Assembly (NCBI RefSeq): GCF_004799755.1
Contig: NZ_SLUB01000029.1
Span: 1-52,920 of the forward strand
Length of the DNA: 52,920 nucleotides
Direction of reading: 5' to 3'
Source of the DNA: Bacillus timonensis
Lineage (GTDB): Bacteria; Bacillota; Bacilli; Bacillales; Bacillaceae_L
The notes under the pieces were generated by a model. That model saw only the letters and a program-made list of their open reading frames with translations. It had not been told where the DNA came from and searched no databases. Below, piece after piece: positions 8,633 through 16,828 of the stretch; within the stretch, counting starts at the first letter, position 1; the number at the start of each line of letters is the position of its first letter. The position numbers were made by a program, and so were the translations under genes.

Positions 8633-8652
8633 ACAGATTGGAGGGATCAAAA

Positions 8653-9045
8653 ATGATTATTCAAATTGAACCTGAATCCGAAATTCCCATTTACCAACAG
8701 ATTACGAATCAAATCATCGAAGGCATTGCTAGAGGATCGATTCAGCCAGGTGATTCCCTACCTTCCGTGAGAACTTTTGCTACAGACCTTGGCATCAACA
8801 TGCACACAGTCAACAAAAGCTATCACCAGTTAGAGAAAAAAGGGATTATTCGAATCATGCCAAAGTCTGGTGCAGTGATCTCTTCCCCTCAAGATTTTAA
8901 TGAATCCTCTTTTGAACGACTAAAAAGTGATTATAAATTACTCATCGCGGAATCGCTTGTTGTCGGTATGTCTAATGAACAAATTCAAGAATTAGTTTCT
9001 TCGATTATTCAAAGTTTTAAAAACCCTATAAATAAGGAGGTTTAA
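8653..9045 (+). CDS. GntR-family transcriptional regulator, YtrA subfamily
   Basis: A 130-residue protein consisting of a GntR winged helix-turn-helix (IPIYQQITNQIIEGIARG through LPSVRTFATDLGINMHTVNKSYHQLEKKGII) and only a short helical tail, as in YtrA-type repressors. The ATG at 8653 follows TTGGAGGGATCAAAA. It is followed after 2 nt by a DUF1648 membrane protein, so the two form an operon. YtrA-type regulators usually repress their own operon, commonly encoding membrane transport or stress proteins. Paired palindromes around the promoter fit that. Effector unknown. Confidence 0.9.
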   Translation: MIIQIEPESEIPIYQQITNQIIEGIARGSIQPGDSLPSVRTFATDLGINMHTVNKSYHQLEKKGIIRIMPKSGAVISSPQDFNESSFERLKSDYKLLIAESLVVGMSNEQIQELVSSIIQSFKNPINKEV

Positions 9046-9047
9046 TT

Positions 9048-10139
9048 ATGACTTTAGCTATCTTTCTTGTGATCGCGGTCATTCTAGCTGGTATTCAAAC
9101 CGCTGTTCCTTTTATTGTGAAGCGCACAGTTATCTTTGGGGTTACGGTGCCAGAAAAACATATCAAAGATGAAAAGCTTTCTTCTTATAAAAAGAAATAT
9201 GCCCTATTGGTTTCCCTTTTATCAATTATAGCTTTAGCAAGTTACGTTTCGTGGGTGCTTGGCAGCAGTCCTTCTGAGGGACAAACCGTTCTAATCGGAA
9301 CCATTATTCAATTTGCGATAATCCTGTTCAGTTTTACTCTTTACTTTTATTTTCATGGGAAAACACTTCAAGTAAAAAAGGAAATGAAATGGGGAGAAAA
9401 TACGACACAGGTACAAATTGCAGACTTATCAGCTCGTGCTAAGGACGAAATGCTACCATGGTATATCTTTTTACTACCGATGGTTATCACAGTTGGGTTG
9501 ATTGGTTACACCATTGCACAATACAATCTTCTGCCAAACCAGATTCCAACTCACTGGGGAATTAATGGAGAAGCCGACGCGTTTACTGATAAAACACCAG
9601 TATCAGCGATTTCATCGCTACTCATGCTGCTAGTGATGCAGGCTATGTTCTTAACGATTATTATAAGCACAAAAAAATCAGGCATTAAACTAAGTGCAAC
9701 AGCAACTAATGCATCACGAGCTAGACAACTCACATTACGCAAATATACAAGCTGGCTCATGTTCTTAACAACCATTTTATTGACCGGAATGTTTAGCTTC
9801 TTTCAATTAAGAACCATTCACCCTGATATCGTCGATGGGACAATTGTAAAAGCAGTTCCACTCATTTTTCTCTTTGTGACTTTAGGTGCTACCATTGCTT
9901 TTGCAATAAAAGTGGGGCGTTCCGATAAAATCAGTATTGGTGAAACAAATACAGGAATAAGAGATTATGATGACGATGTACATTGGGTTGGCGGTCTCTT
10001 TTATGTCAACAGACAAGATCCATCCATCTTTGTTGAAAAACGCTTTGGCGTTGGCTGGACCATTAACTTTGGGAACCCAATCGGATATTTTATTATCTTA
10101 ATCCCACTTGCACTCATCATCCTGTTCAGTATTCTTTAA
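9048..10139 (+). CDS. DUF1648/DUF5808-type membrane protein
   Basis: A 363-residue polytopic membrane protein. The DUF1648 signature (NLLPNQIPTHWGINGEADAF) lies near residues 160-180, between hydrophobic segments. The C-terminal part (YDDDVHWVGGLFYVNRQDPS, then KRFGVGWTINFGNPIGYF) matches the DUF5808 pattern. AAGGAGG precedes the ATG. It is co-transcribed with the GntR regulator. DUF1648 occurs in SdpI-type immunity proteins and in many uncharacterised Bacillus proteins; no biochemical role can be assigned from sequence. A second, shorter DUF1648 protein is encoded at about 36 kb. Confidence 0.85.
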   Translation: MTLAIFLVIAVILAGIQTAVPFIVKRTVIFGVTVPEKHIKDEKLSSYKKKYALLVSLLSIIALASYVSWVLGSSPSEGQTVLIGTIIQFAIILFSFTLYFYFHGKTLQVKKEMKWGENTTQVQIADLSARAKDEMLPWYIFLLPMVITVGLIGYTIAQYNLLPNQIPTHWGINGEADAFTDKTPVSAISSLLMLLVMQAMFLTIIISTKKSGIKLSATATNASRARQLTLRKYTSWLMFLTTILLTGMFSFFQLRTIHPDIVDGTIVKAVPLIFLFVTLGATIAFAIKVGRSDKISIGETNTGIRDYDDDVHWVGGLFYVNRQDPSIFVEKRFGVGWTINFGNPIGYFIILIPLALIILFSIL

Positions 10140-10170
10140 AAAACGACAAGCTGCGGCTTGTCGTTTTTTC
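10138..10170. terminator. Bidirectional terminator between convergent genes
   Basis: An 11-bp stem AAACGACAAGC/GCTTGTCGTTT (10141-10151, 10156-10166) with a TGCG loop has A/T runs on both sides. It serves the DUF1648 gene on plus and the MFS gene on minus. Confidence 0.92.
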
Positions 10171-11417
10171 TAGTTTGATGAAGGATTTAGTTTCATTTTT
10201 GTATCATAAGACCGGAAAAGTCTGCCGTAAAAATAAGCAAAACTGCCTTGTAAACCTGCTGCTAGATAAAAAGGTAAGGCCAACGCACCCAATCCAAACA
10301 GGTATCCTGCTAGGTATGGACCGATAGACATGGGAAGGCGCATTGAAAGAAGATTGATGCTTGATGCAAAGCCGCTACGATGACCTCGAGTTAGGCTCAC
10401 ACTCAGAGCCTGCTGAGCTCCTTGCGATCCTCGATTTAAAGCTGTCCGGAAGAGATAAATAATTGAAACAAGCGCATAGGAAGATAACAATGGCATTAAG
10501 ATTAGGAGCAGGCAAGCAATGTAACGAACCATTACAATCGAATGAACATTGCCGTACTTGTGCGAAATTCTTGCTTGAAAGATCGAGGTCATCCCAGTTG
10601 CAAAAAAAGTGAGGGCTAACGTGCTGCCAATTTGGCCACTGCTGACCCCAAATTTCACTGAGAACCAATAAGCCATCATTGGCCCTGTCAATCCAATTGC
10701 AATTCCATTTAACACATTAATCCCAGCTAATTTTAAAATGGCTGTGTTTTCTTCTTTTGTTATTTGTGTATCTTGATTGGTTTGTTTTTTATCTGGTTTC
10801 TGCCTGTGCTTGACCTGTGCTTCTCCTTTTGTCGTTAAAATAATGGAGGCTGTCACAAGGGATAAGGCAAATGTAACGTAAAAAGCAAGTTGATAGGAGG
10901 AAGCTCCTGAACTAACACTCATTGTGCCAACCAGCATCGCACCTGTCGCCATTCCGAAAAAACTAAGCGCATTGTTCAAGCTATAGATTTTTCCACGCTC
11001 AGACGGTTTGATATAAGCTGCCAGCCAAGCCTGTTCCGCTGGAGCAAACGGACTTGCCGAACCGGCATCTGCTTTTCCAAAACCTGAAAAAGCGATGGCG
11101 ATGAATAGTAAAATTGGGTTGATTGTCATGGTTCCGATCAATGCACACGCGGCTGTTAATAGCTCAGAAAGAAGAATGAACGGTTTCCTGCCGATCCTGT
11201 CACTATACATTCCGATTAGTGGTGCAAGGAAAACCCCAAGTAGCCCACCCGCCGCAAGCACAGTTCCGATTCGTATAGCGCTCCACCCTATCATATCAAG
11301 GTATAAAGCGAGAACCACAACCATCATGCCTTGTCCAATGCTTCGTATCGTATTGACCAACATCAGCTTTTTAACCACTGGATGTATTGCCGTTGTGTTG
11401 TCTTCTTTGATTAGCAT
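10170..11417 (-). CDS. MFS transporter
   Basis: A 415-residue major facilitator with two six-helix halves and a charged central loop rich in K and Q near residues 200-225. The loop 2-3 motif GMYSDRIGRKP is the canonical MFS motif A. The ATG at 11417 follows GGTGAAAAG. It lies downstream of the pqq operon on the same strand but is separated from it by a terminator and a 364-bp tandem array, so co-transcription is unlikely. Multidrug or metabolite efflux is most probable; a PQQ-related role would be speculation. Confidence 0.85.
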   Translation of the reverse strand: MLIKEDNTTAIHPVVKKLMLVNTIRSIGQGMMVVVLALYLDMIGWSAIRIGTVLAAGGLLGVFLAPLIGMYSDRIGRKPFILLSELLTAACALIGTMTINPILLFIAIAFSGFGKADAGSASPFAPAEQAWLAAYIKPSERGKIYSLNNALSFFGMATGAMLVGTMSVSSGASSYQLAFYVTFALSLVTASIILTTKGEAQVKHRQKPDKKQTNQDTQITKEENTAILKLAGINVLNGIAIGLTGPMMAYWFSVKFGVSSGQIGSTLALTFFATGMTSIFQARISHKYGNVHSIVMVRYIACLLLILMPLLSSYALVSIIYLFRTALNRGSQGAQQALSVSLTRGHRSGFASSINLLSMRLPMSIGPYLAGYLFGLGALALPFYLAAGLQGSFAYFYGRLFRSYDTKMKLNPSSN

Positions 11418-11559
11418 CTTTTCACCACTTTATGTAAGGGACTTGATAGTAAAAGCCTTCCATTTAGGGGTGGTAATTATTCACAGGGGTTTTGGGGAGT
11501 TTTTTACGAGATGGTGGACTTTTTGAGGAGGGGATGGGTGGCGTTCGGGTCTTAATTAC

Positions 11560-11923
11560 GCTTATGAGGACATGTTTGTCTACTCCTAAGGTTCTTTTTG
11601 GTTTTCATACCAGTGATGATGACAGGTTTATCTATTCCTACGATTCATTTTGGTCTTCATACCACCGATGATAACAATTTCACCTTTCGCTATGATTCAT
11701 TTTGGTCTTCATACCCTTGATGATGACAGATTTGTCTACACCTACGATTCATTTTGGTCTTCATACCACCGATGATAACAATTTCACCTTCCGCTATGAT
11801 TCATTTTGGTTTTCATAACCACGATGATGACATTTTTTCCTACCGCTATGATTCATTTCGGTCTTCATAACCTCTATGATGACATGTTTGTCCACTCCTA
11901 CGTTTCCGTTTGGTTTTCATAAC
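11560..11923. repeat. Tandem array, seven 52-bp units of two alternating types
   Basis: Seven 52-bp units start at 11560, 11612, 11664, 11716, 11768, 11820 and 11872. The conserved core is GATTCATTTTGGTCTTCATA. The first half alternates between a GATGACAGATTTGTCTA type and a GATAACAATTTCACCTT type (units 3 and 5), suggesting a 104-bp higher-order step. It occupies most of the gene-free stretch 11418-11937. No coding sequence is supported there. Confidence 0.85.
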
Positions 11924-11937
11924 CCCAAATACACACT

Positions 11938-11987
11938 TCAAAAAAAAGATGCTAAAGGCAATTTTAAAAAATCACCCCTAGCATCTT
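11938..11987 (-). terminator. Rho-independent terminator of the pqq operon
   Basis: On the minus strand, AAGATGCTA pairs with TAGCATCTT (11979-11987 and 11946-11954) with extra internal pairing, followed by TTTTTTTT. It begins 3 nt after the pqqE stop. Confidence 0.88.
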
Positions 11988-11989
11988 CG

Positions 11990-13099
11990 TCAGAACTTCA
12001 TTTTTCGATAAATCAATGGTTCTTGTTCCTCAACCATCTCACGATTCGCCGCCAGCACTGCTTTTTCGACGATATGATGATCTGGTGCCATATGACAGAC
12101 GGGGTCCGTTGCTGCCGCGTCCCCAGTCAGGGCAAACGCCTGGCAGCGGCAGCCGCCTCCGTCTTGGTGCAGCAAGTCGCATGACCGACACGTTTCCGGC
12201 AGCCATTCATCCCCACGAAATCGATTAAACGAATCCGATTCATACCAAATATCCTTTAACGATTGTTCACGTACATTTTCAAAAGTGATTCCTTCTATCA
12301 TCCCAGCCGTTGGGCATGGCAACACATCCCCATTCGGGGCTACAGTAAGCGCAATGGCTCCCCAACCGCCCATACACGGCTTGGGCGTTGACTCATAATA
12401 ATCAGGTATAACCCATATGATTTCCATTTCTTTGCCGAAACGCTCTCTTGCTGCCTCGTATGTCTCACTTGCCCGCTGTATCTGCTCTTTACTTGGCAGA
12501 AGTTGTTCTCTGTTAAGCAATGCCCAATTATAAAACTGGGTATTGGCCAATTCCAGACGTTCTGCTCCCAATTCGTGAGCAAACGTAATGATTTCATCCA
12601 ATGTATCAATATTTAACCGGTGCAATACAACATTTAACGATAAATGCATCCCCGTTCGTTTTACTGCTTCCACGGCCTGCCGTTTCTTTTCGAACGCCTT
12701 GAAGCCACCAATTCGATCAGATAGCTCCTCCGATCCTGCTTGAAAACTGATCTGAACATTGGCTAATCCGGCTTCCTTCAGCTTCATAGCTTTTTCCTCT
12801 GTCATTCCAATCCCGCTCGTAATCAGATTTGTGTACATTTCTAATGAGTTTGCATGTTCGATCAACTCATCTAAATCGCGTAGTAAAAGTGGCTCACCGC
12901 CTGAAAAATGAACCTCGACAACGCCGAGTTCTGCTGCTTCTGATAGCACCCGACACCAATCATTTGTGGATATTTCCATTTCTTTTAGTGTCATTTCAAT
13001 AGGGTTGGAGCAATATGGACAATGCAATGGACAACGATGCGTGAGCTCCGCTAGTAGCGAAAAGGGAGGCTGCACTCTATAGTTCTTTGACTCTAGCAT
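11990..13099 (-). CDS. pqqE: PqqA peptide cyclase (radical SAM/SPASM), PqqE
   Basis: A 369-residue radical SAM enzyme that forms the carbon-carbon crosslink between the conserved Glu and Tyr of PqqA, the first committed step of PQQ synthesis. The [4Fe-4S] cluster motif CPLHCPYC is at residues 23-30 (C23, C27, C30). The SAM-binding FSGGEPLL follows. The SPASM region has CMGGWGAI, GDVLPCPTA and CRSCDLLHQDGGGCRC, the auxiliary-cluster cysteines typical of PqqE. The ATG at 13099 follows GGGTGGTGATGCAAG and overlaps pqqD by 23 nt. GC rises to about 70% in 12121-12180. Length and order match known PqqE proteins. Confidence 0.95.
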   Translation of the reverse strand: MLESKNYRVQPPFSLLAELTHRCPLHCPYCSNPIEMTLKEMEISTNDWCRVLSEAAELGVVEVHFSGGEPLLLRDLDELIEHANSLEMYTNLITSGIGMTEEKAMKLKEAGLANVQISFQAGSEELSDRIGGFKAFEKKRQAVEAVKRTGMHLSLNVVLHRLNIDTLDEIITFAHELGAERLELANTQFYNWALLNREQLLPSKEQIQRASETYEAARERFGKEMEIIWVIPDYYESTPKPCMGGWGAIALTVAPNGDVLPCPTAGMIEGITFENVREQSLKDIWYESDSFNRFRGDEWLPETCRSCDLLHQDGGGCRCQAFALTGDAAATDPVCHMAPDHHIVEKAVLAANREMVEEQEPLIYRKMKF

Positions 13100-13391
13100 C
13101 TTGCATCACCACCCATCCTTCGTCCACCATTTTCAAAATAAACGTCGTGATATCCGCCTTCATGATTTCAAAATCAGGCAATTTCTCTGAGTCTAGCGAA
13201 CTTCTCATTTTTTCGGTGATGGTGTGAATGGATTCATTTCCGTCACAAAAAGCAAGAATGGATGCGGCAGTGTCATTCAAAACCACCACCTTTTCTGGTA
13301 ACAAAAGGAGATGCTTCTCTCTCACCTTATCGAATTTGAGTCGCCCCTTTTGTGCGAGTTTTGGAAAACAATTAGTCAAAATCCACACCAC
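13077..13391 (-). CDS. pqqD: PQQ biosynthesis peptide chaperone PqqD
   Basis: A 104-residue PqqD, the RiPP-recognition protein that binds PqqA and delivers it to PqqE. Family features are PKLAQKGRLKFDKVREKHLL, then LLPEKVVVLNDTAASILAFCDG and the C-terminal FILKMVDEGWVV. The start is uncertain: GTG at 13391 after AGGATGGGTG gives the length stated, and a TTG four codons later is also possible. It lies 14 nt after pqqC and overlaps pqqE, consistent with coupled translation of chaperone and enzyme. Confidence 0.92.
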   Translation of the reverse strand: MVWILTNCFPKLAQKGRLKFDKVREKHLLLLPEKVVVLNDTAASILAFCDGNESIHTITEKMRSSLDSEKLPDFEIMKADITTFILKMVDEGWVVMQDARVKEL

Positions 13392-13405
13392 CCATCCTAT
13401 TGAAC

Positions 13406-14140
13406 TTAATTCGGAAAAGCTTTTTCGATTGCATCAAGCTGTGCCCAAAGTACATCACATTTAAACTGTAAGGCCTCCACGGCAAGCTGTTGTTCCTTTA
13501 ATGTTTCACAATGGTCCAGTACGACATGTAAAGCAAATTTCGTATCTCGCGGTGCTTGTGTTAATCGATTTCTGAAATACCCGAGTCCGGAATGGTCAAT
13601 CCAGGGATACAGCCGTTCAAGGATTTTTATCCGCTCCGAAATCAATATCGGGGAGAACAGTTCCGTCAATGAAGAAGCAACAGCCTCAAGCCACGGTTTT
13701 TCCTTCGCGAAGTTCACATAGGCATCTACTGAAAAACGAACAGCTGGTACCACATGTTCTTCACTTAATACCTCTTCGCGCGATAGCCCGACAACTTCTC
13801 CGAGCCTTAGCCATGCCTCAATTCCGCCCTCTTGCTCATCATTCCCGTCATGGTCGATAATGCGCTGAATCCATTCTCGTCTGAACTCTCTTGTCGGAAG
13901 TTTGGATAAAATAACCGCATCCTTGATTGGAACTGATATTTGATAGTAATACCGATTGGCTACCCAACCTCGGATTTGCTCCCGACTTAATGTTCCTTCA
14001 TGCATCGCCACATGAAAGGGATGTTTGTCATGATAGGAAGAACGCCCGACATTTATTAATCTTTCTTTAAATTCCTCACGAGACCATGGTTTTCCAGCTT
14101 CATGTGAGACTCTTGCTAACCCTCCTTTTGGCATACTCAA
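13406..14140 (-). CDS. pqqC: Pyrroloquinoline-quinone synthase PqqC
   Basis: A 244-residue cofactor-independent oxidase that performs the final ring closure and oxidation to PQQ. It matches the TenA/PqqC all-helical fold: [20 protein letters not shown] near residue 40, then [49 protein letters not shown] and [16 protein letters not shown], with the His, Tyr and Arg residues of the active site conserved in these blocks. The ATG overlaps the pqqB stop codon (ATGA). Length is normal for the family (about 250). Confidence 0.95.
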   Translation of the reverse strand: MSMPKGGLARVSHEAGKPWSREEFKERLINVGRSSYHDKHPFHVAMHEGTLSREQIRGWVANRYYYQISVPIKDAVILSKLPTREFRREWIQRIIDHDGNDEQEGGIEAWLRLGEVVGLSREEVLSEEHVVPAVRFSVDAYVNFAKEKPWLEAVASSLTELFSPILISERIKILERLYPWIDHSGLGYFRNRLTQAPRDTKFALHVVLDHCETLKEQQLAVEALQFKCDVLWAQLDAIEKAFPN

Positions 14141-15078
14141 ACCTCCAATTCCATACCTTCATAGGCAATCTCAATACCATATTGTTTTAAAATCTCTGAT
14201 TCCTTTGAACCTTTTTTCAAGATTGGATTACTATTGTTTATATGAATTAAAATTTTCCGTTTCGCTGAAAAAGAGGCTAAGTTCTCAATCAATCCTGAAG
14301 AACCACTGATTGGCAGGTGCCCCATATCGCTTGCATTTCGCTTCGTCGCACCTAATAAAACTAGTTCATCCTCAGACCAAAACGTGCCATCTACTAATAA
14401 AATATCTGCTTTATGTAAAGCAGACTCAATTTCCGGGGTCATCGTATCTAATGTCGGAAAATAAGCCACACATTTTCCAGACCTTTCATTTTGTAAAAGT
14501 AAACCAACCTCCCAAATCTCTTCATGACCATCATGATTTGACTGGGCATAGAGTGGTGGCTTCGTAGAAACAGGAATTGTTTCAATGAGGACACCATCCC
14601 CAAGTCGTTCCTTACCATCCGGGCAAAGTGTCTGCCATTCCCATGAACAATAGTTTTGCAGCATGGGAAAGACTGGAAAAGAAGTGTGTAAACAATTTCT
14701 CACTGTTTCCGTTCCATAAATCGTTAAATGGGAACCTTCCCTTAACGACAATAAACCGATTGAGTGATCAAGCTCCGCATCGGTTAAAATCACACCAGCA
14801 AGTGGAGTTTCTCTAATTCCAGGACCCGCATGAAGGGCAGCAAAGGTTTCAATCTGTCTGCTTACATCCGGGCCCGCATTAATAAGATACCAGTCCTTTT
14901 CATTTGCAGTTATGGCAAGGGAAGATTGTAACATCGGTTTTAATGCAGCATCCCCAGCTCGAACACCGCAGCAATTGGGACATGCACAATTCCATTGTGG
15001 AAAACCTCCACCCGCTGCTACTCCTAAGACCCTGATTCGAATTTTGCTTCCATCCCTTCTATTCAACTTATTGAACAT
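14137..15078 (-). CDS. pqqB: PQQ biosynthesis metallo-hydrolase-fold protein PqqB
   Basis: A 313-residue metallo-beta-lactamase-fold protein proposed to hydroxylate the tyrosine part of the processed precursor. PqqB hallmarks are [18 protein letters not shown] near the N terminus (structural zinc Cys), [18 protein letters not shown] in place of the usual HxHxDH, and the C-terminal [10 protein letters not shown]. The ATG at 15078 follows the pqqA stop by 2 nt (TAGGTATG) with no good ribosome site, suggesting reinitiation from pqqA. A better-placed AGAAGGGATGGA lies before an in-frame ATT eleven codons in, so a shorter product starting there is possible. Confidence 0.95.
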   Translation of the reverse strand: MFNKLNRRDGSKIRIRVLGVAAGGGFPQWNCACPNCCGVRAGDAALKPMLQSSLAITANEKDWYLINAGPDVSRQIETFAALHAGPGIRETPLAGVILTDAELDHSIGLLSLREGSHLTIYGTETVRNCLHTSFPVFPMLQNYCSWEWQTLCPDGKERLGDGVLIETIPVSTKPPLYAQSNHDGHEEIWEVGLLLQNERSGKCVAYFPTLDTMTPEIESALHKADILLVDGTFWSEDELVLLGATKRNASDMGHLPISGSSGLIENLASFSAKRKILIHINNSNPILKKGSKESEILKQYGIEIAYEGMELEV

Positions 15079-15080
15079 AC

Positions 15081-15155
15081 CTAATCGCGGATATAGGAAT
15101 ACATCGTTACCTCCGCAGCGGTATTAATCACTTCATACTCAGGAATGATCCACAC
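15081..15155 (-). CDS. pqqA: PQQ precursor peptide PqqA (24 residues)
   Basis: A 24-codon gene starting GTG at 15155. The peptide begins MWIIPEYEVINTAAEV, continues TMYSY and ends IRD. It holds the invariant Glu and Tyr four apart (E15, Y19 in EVTMY) that PqqE joins and that become the PQQ ring. Length and motif match PqqA precursors. AAAGGGGGTG lies 8 nt before the GTG; an in-frame GTG three codons upstream (15164) is too close to that site. It heads pqqABCDE, with pqqB starting 2 nt after its stop. The motif, size, and position leave little doubt. Confidence 0.93.
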   Translation of the reverse strand: MWIIPEYEVINTAAEVTMYSYIRD

Positions 15156-15205
15156 GCTCTTCACCCCCTTTAGTAATAAAATTTTATTGCCCCTTTCAAG
15201 CTATT

Positions 15206-15219
15206 CTTATGTTCATAAG
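15206..15219 (-). promoter_or_regulatory. Candidate operator upstream of pqqA
   Basis: A perfect 14-bp palindrome, CTTATG-AA-CATAAG on the minus strand, lies about 50 bp before the pqqA start in the 114-bp space after the MATE terminator. No convincing -35/-10 pair was found around it, so the role is only a suggestion. Confidence 0.35.
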
Positions 15220-15267
15220 CCCCGCAAAATAACCATGAATTTCGACAGAAAGTTGTCCAATTTGGCA

Positions 15268-15308
15268 AAATAAAAAACAATGCCCATAAAAACGAATGGG
15301 CATTGTTT
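15268..15308 (-). terminator. Rho-independent terminator of the MATE gene
   Basis: A 13-bp stem AAACAATGCCCAT/ATGGGCATTGTTT (15275-15287, 15296-15308) is followed on the minus strand by TTTATTTTG. It separates the MATE gene from pqqA. Confidence 0.9.
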
Positions 15309-16659
15309 ATTGTCCTAAACTCGTTCCAGAACGAAACAAGTCCTTCTTCTGCCATCCTCCCCATTTAAAATAAGAAAAGGCAAAGATGCTGCTAATGATA
15401 AAACTAATTCCGATTCCGAGTGCAATTCCGTTCTGACCGATTAAACTTGAGCAGAAGTAAGTAAGTGGATAACGAAGAAGCCAAAATGATAGGATATTCA
15501 GGACCAATACTTGATACATGGCACCCGCTCCTCTTACGATTCCATTCAAGATAAAATTAATGCCGATGAATGGGTAAAAGAACGCGATAATTTTTAAATA
15601 ATCTGCACCAAAGGTGACCGCTTCTTTTTCCTGAATAAACAATTTCGTAAATCCTTCTGCGAACAAAAATACAATGGATGCTATTGACAGCATGATGATT
15701 ACATTAAAAATGGTTCCGTACACCGCAATCTGTTGAACCCGCTCCCATTGGTTGGCTCCAATATTTTGACCTGCCATACTATTTACAGCCGTACCTAATG
15801 CCATCGCGGGAATAGTTATTAAACTATCAATTCGTTGTGAAGCACCAAAGCCTGCTACCACAGCTCCTTCGAAAGAATTGACTACCGATAAAATCGCCGT
15901 AACCCCTGCGAAAATCACCATCATCTGCAGCCCGGCAGGAATTCCTAATTTTAAAATTAACCACACGTCCTCTTTACTTGGTAGATAGGGAACTGAATAT
16001 GGAACAAGCTGGCGTCGAAATGTATATCCCAATGCCAATAAAAATGAAAAACCTTGTGCTAACACAGTTGCCCACGCAGCTCCGTGAATACCCCACTTAA
16101 AAAGAGATAAGAATAACGGGTCTAAAATGGCATTCAACACAACGGCTATAAACACAAATCGCAATGGCGTTTTACTATCTCCCAATGCCCTAAGAACAGT
16201 CCCGATAAAGTTATATCCCATGATAAACAAAATACCGATGAAATTTATTTCTAAATAGGCTTTTGCCTCATTCAACATCTCCGCCGGCGTATTCAAAAAT
16301 AGCAATAGGGGCTCTGCAAATAAGTAACCTATCAAACCTACTAATATAGAAAGAGTAGATAATAAGACTATAAATGCATTTACATATCTTTTTAATCCTG
16401 CTTCATCATCCATCCCTTTTTGTTGGGAAAGAATCGTTAAAGTGGCGTTGTTAATTCCAATGATGAACGCCAATACCGTGACGACAACTGTCGAAGAAAT
16501 CGTAACCGCACCAAGAGCATTCGCTCCCAGTAAATTTCCAACCCATAAACTATCGATAAATTGATAGGATACTTGAAGCAGATTGGTTAACATGATTGGA
16601 CCTGCAAAGGAAATTAATTGCCTTCGGATTGACCCATGCGTGAAATCCTGTTGTGTCAA
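15307..16659 (-). CDS. MATE-family efflux transporter
   Basis: A 450-residue protein with twelve hydrophobic segments and MATE features: ISFAGPIMLTNLLQVSYQFI and DSLWVGNLLGANALGAVTIS at the N terminus, and GMDDEAGLKRYVNAF in the helix 3-4 loop. The two halves are pseudo-symmetric, with a second IPAGLQMMVIFAG segment. Such proteins expel cationic drugs or metabolites by sodium or proton antiport. It sits upstream of pqqA on the same strand, but a strong terminator makes it a separate unit. Substrate unknown. Confidence 0.92.
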   Translation of the reverse strand: MTQQDFTHGSIRRQLISFAGPIMLTNLLQVSYQFIDSLWVGNLLGANALGAVTISSTVVVTVLAFIIGINNATLTILSQQKGMDDEAGLKRYVNAFIVLLSTLSILVGLIGYLFAEPLLLFLNTPAEMLNEAKAYLEINFIGILFIMGYNFIGTVLRALGDSKTPLRFVFIAVVLNAILDPLFLSLFKWGIHGAAWATVLAQGFSFLLALGYTFRRQLVPYSVPYLPSKEDVWLILKLGIPAGLQMMVIFAGVTAILSVVNSFEGAVVAGFGASQRIDSLITIPAMALGTAVNSMAGQNIGANQWERVQQIAVYGTIFNVIIMLSIASIVFLFAEGFTKLFIQEKEAVTFGADYLKIIAFFYPFIGINFILNGIVRGAGAMYQVLVLNILSFWLLRYPLTYFCSSLIGQNGIALGIGISFIISSIFAFSYFKWGGWQKKDLFRSGTSLGQ

Positions 16660-16754
16660 AACATAAACACTCCTTATTTTCCCATTCTTACGCTCTATAG
16701 GATATCATACCTTTTTAAAACTGTCTGATTTCCTTAACCCGGAGTTCTGCAAAA

Positions 16755-16792
16755 CTAAAAAAACAATAAAGGAGGTTTCCTCTATTGTTTTT
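16755..16792 (-). terminator. Terminator of the lone FAD oxidoreductase gene
   Basis: On the minus strand AACAATA-GAGG-AAA-CCTC-(3-nt bulge)-TATTGTT is followed by a T run. It lies about 40 bp past the stop codon. Confidence 0.8.
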
Positions 16793-16828
16793 CGACTGGT
16801 ATAACGAAATATCTATATTAAAAAGATG

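Noticed and set aside
10170-11417. MFS protein as a PQQ exporter
   Set aside because: A terminator and a 364-bp array separate it from pqqE, and the protein has no feature pointing to PQQ.
15307-16659. MATE exporter as part of the pqq operon
   Set aside because: A strong 13-bp terminator lies between it and pqqA.
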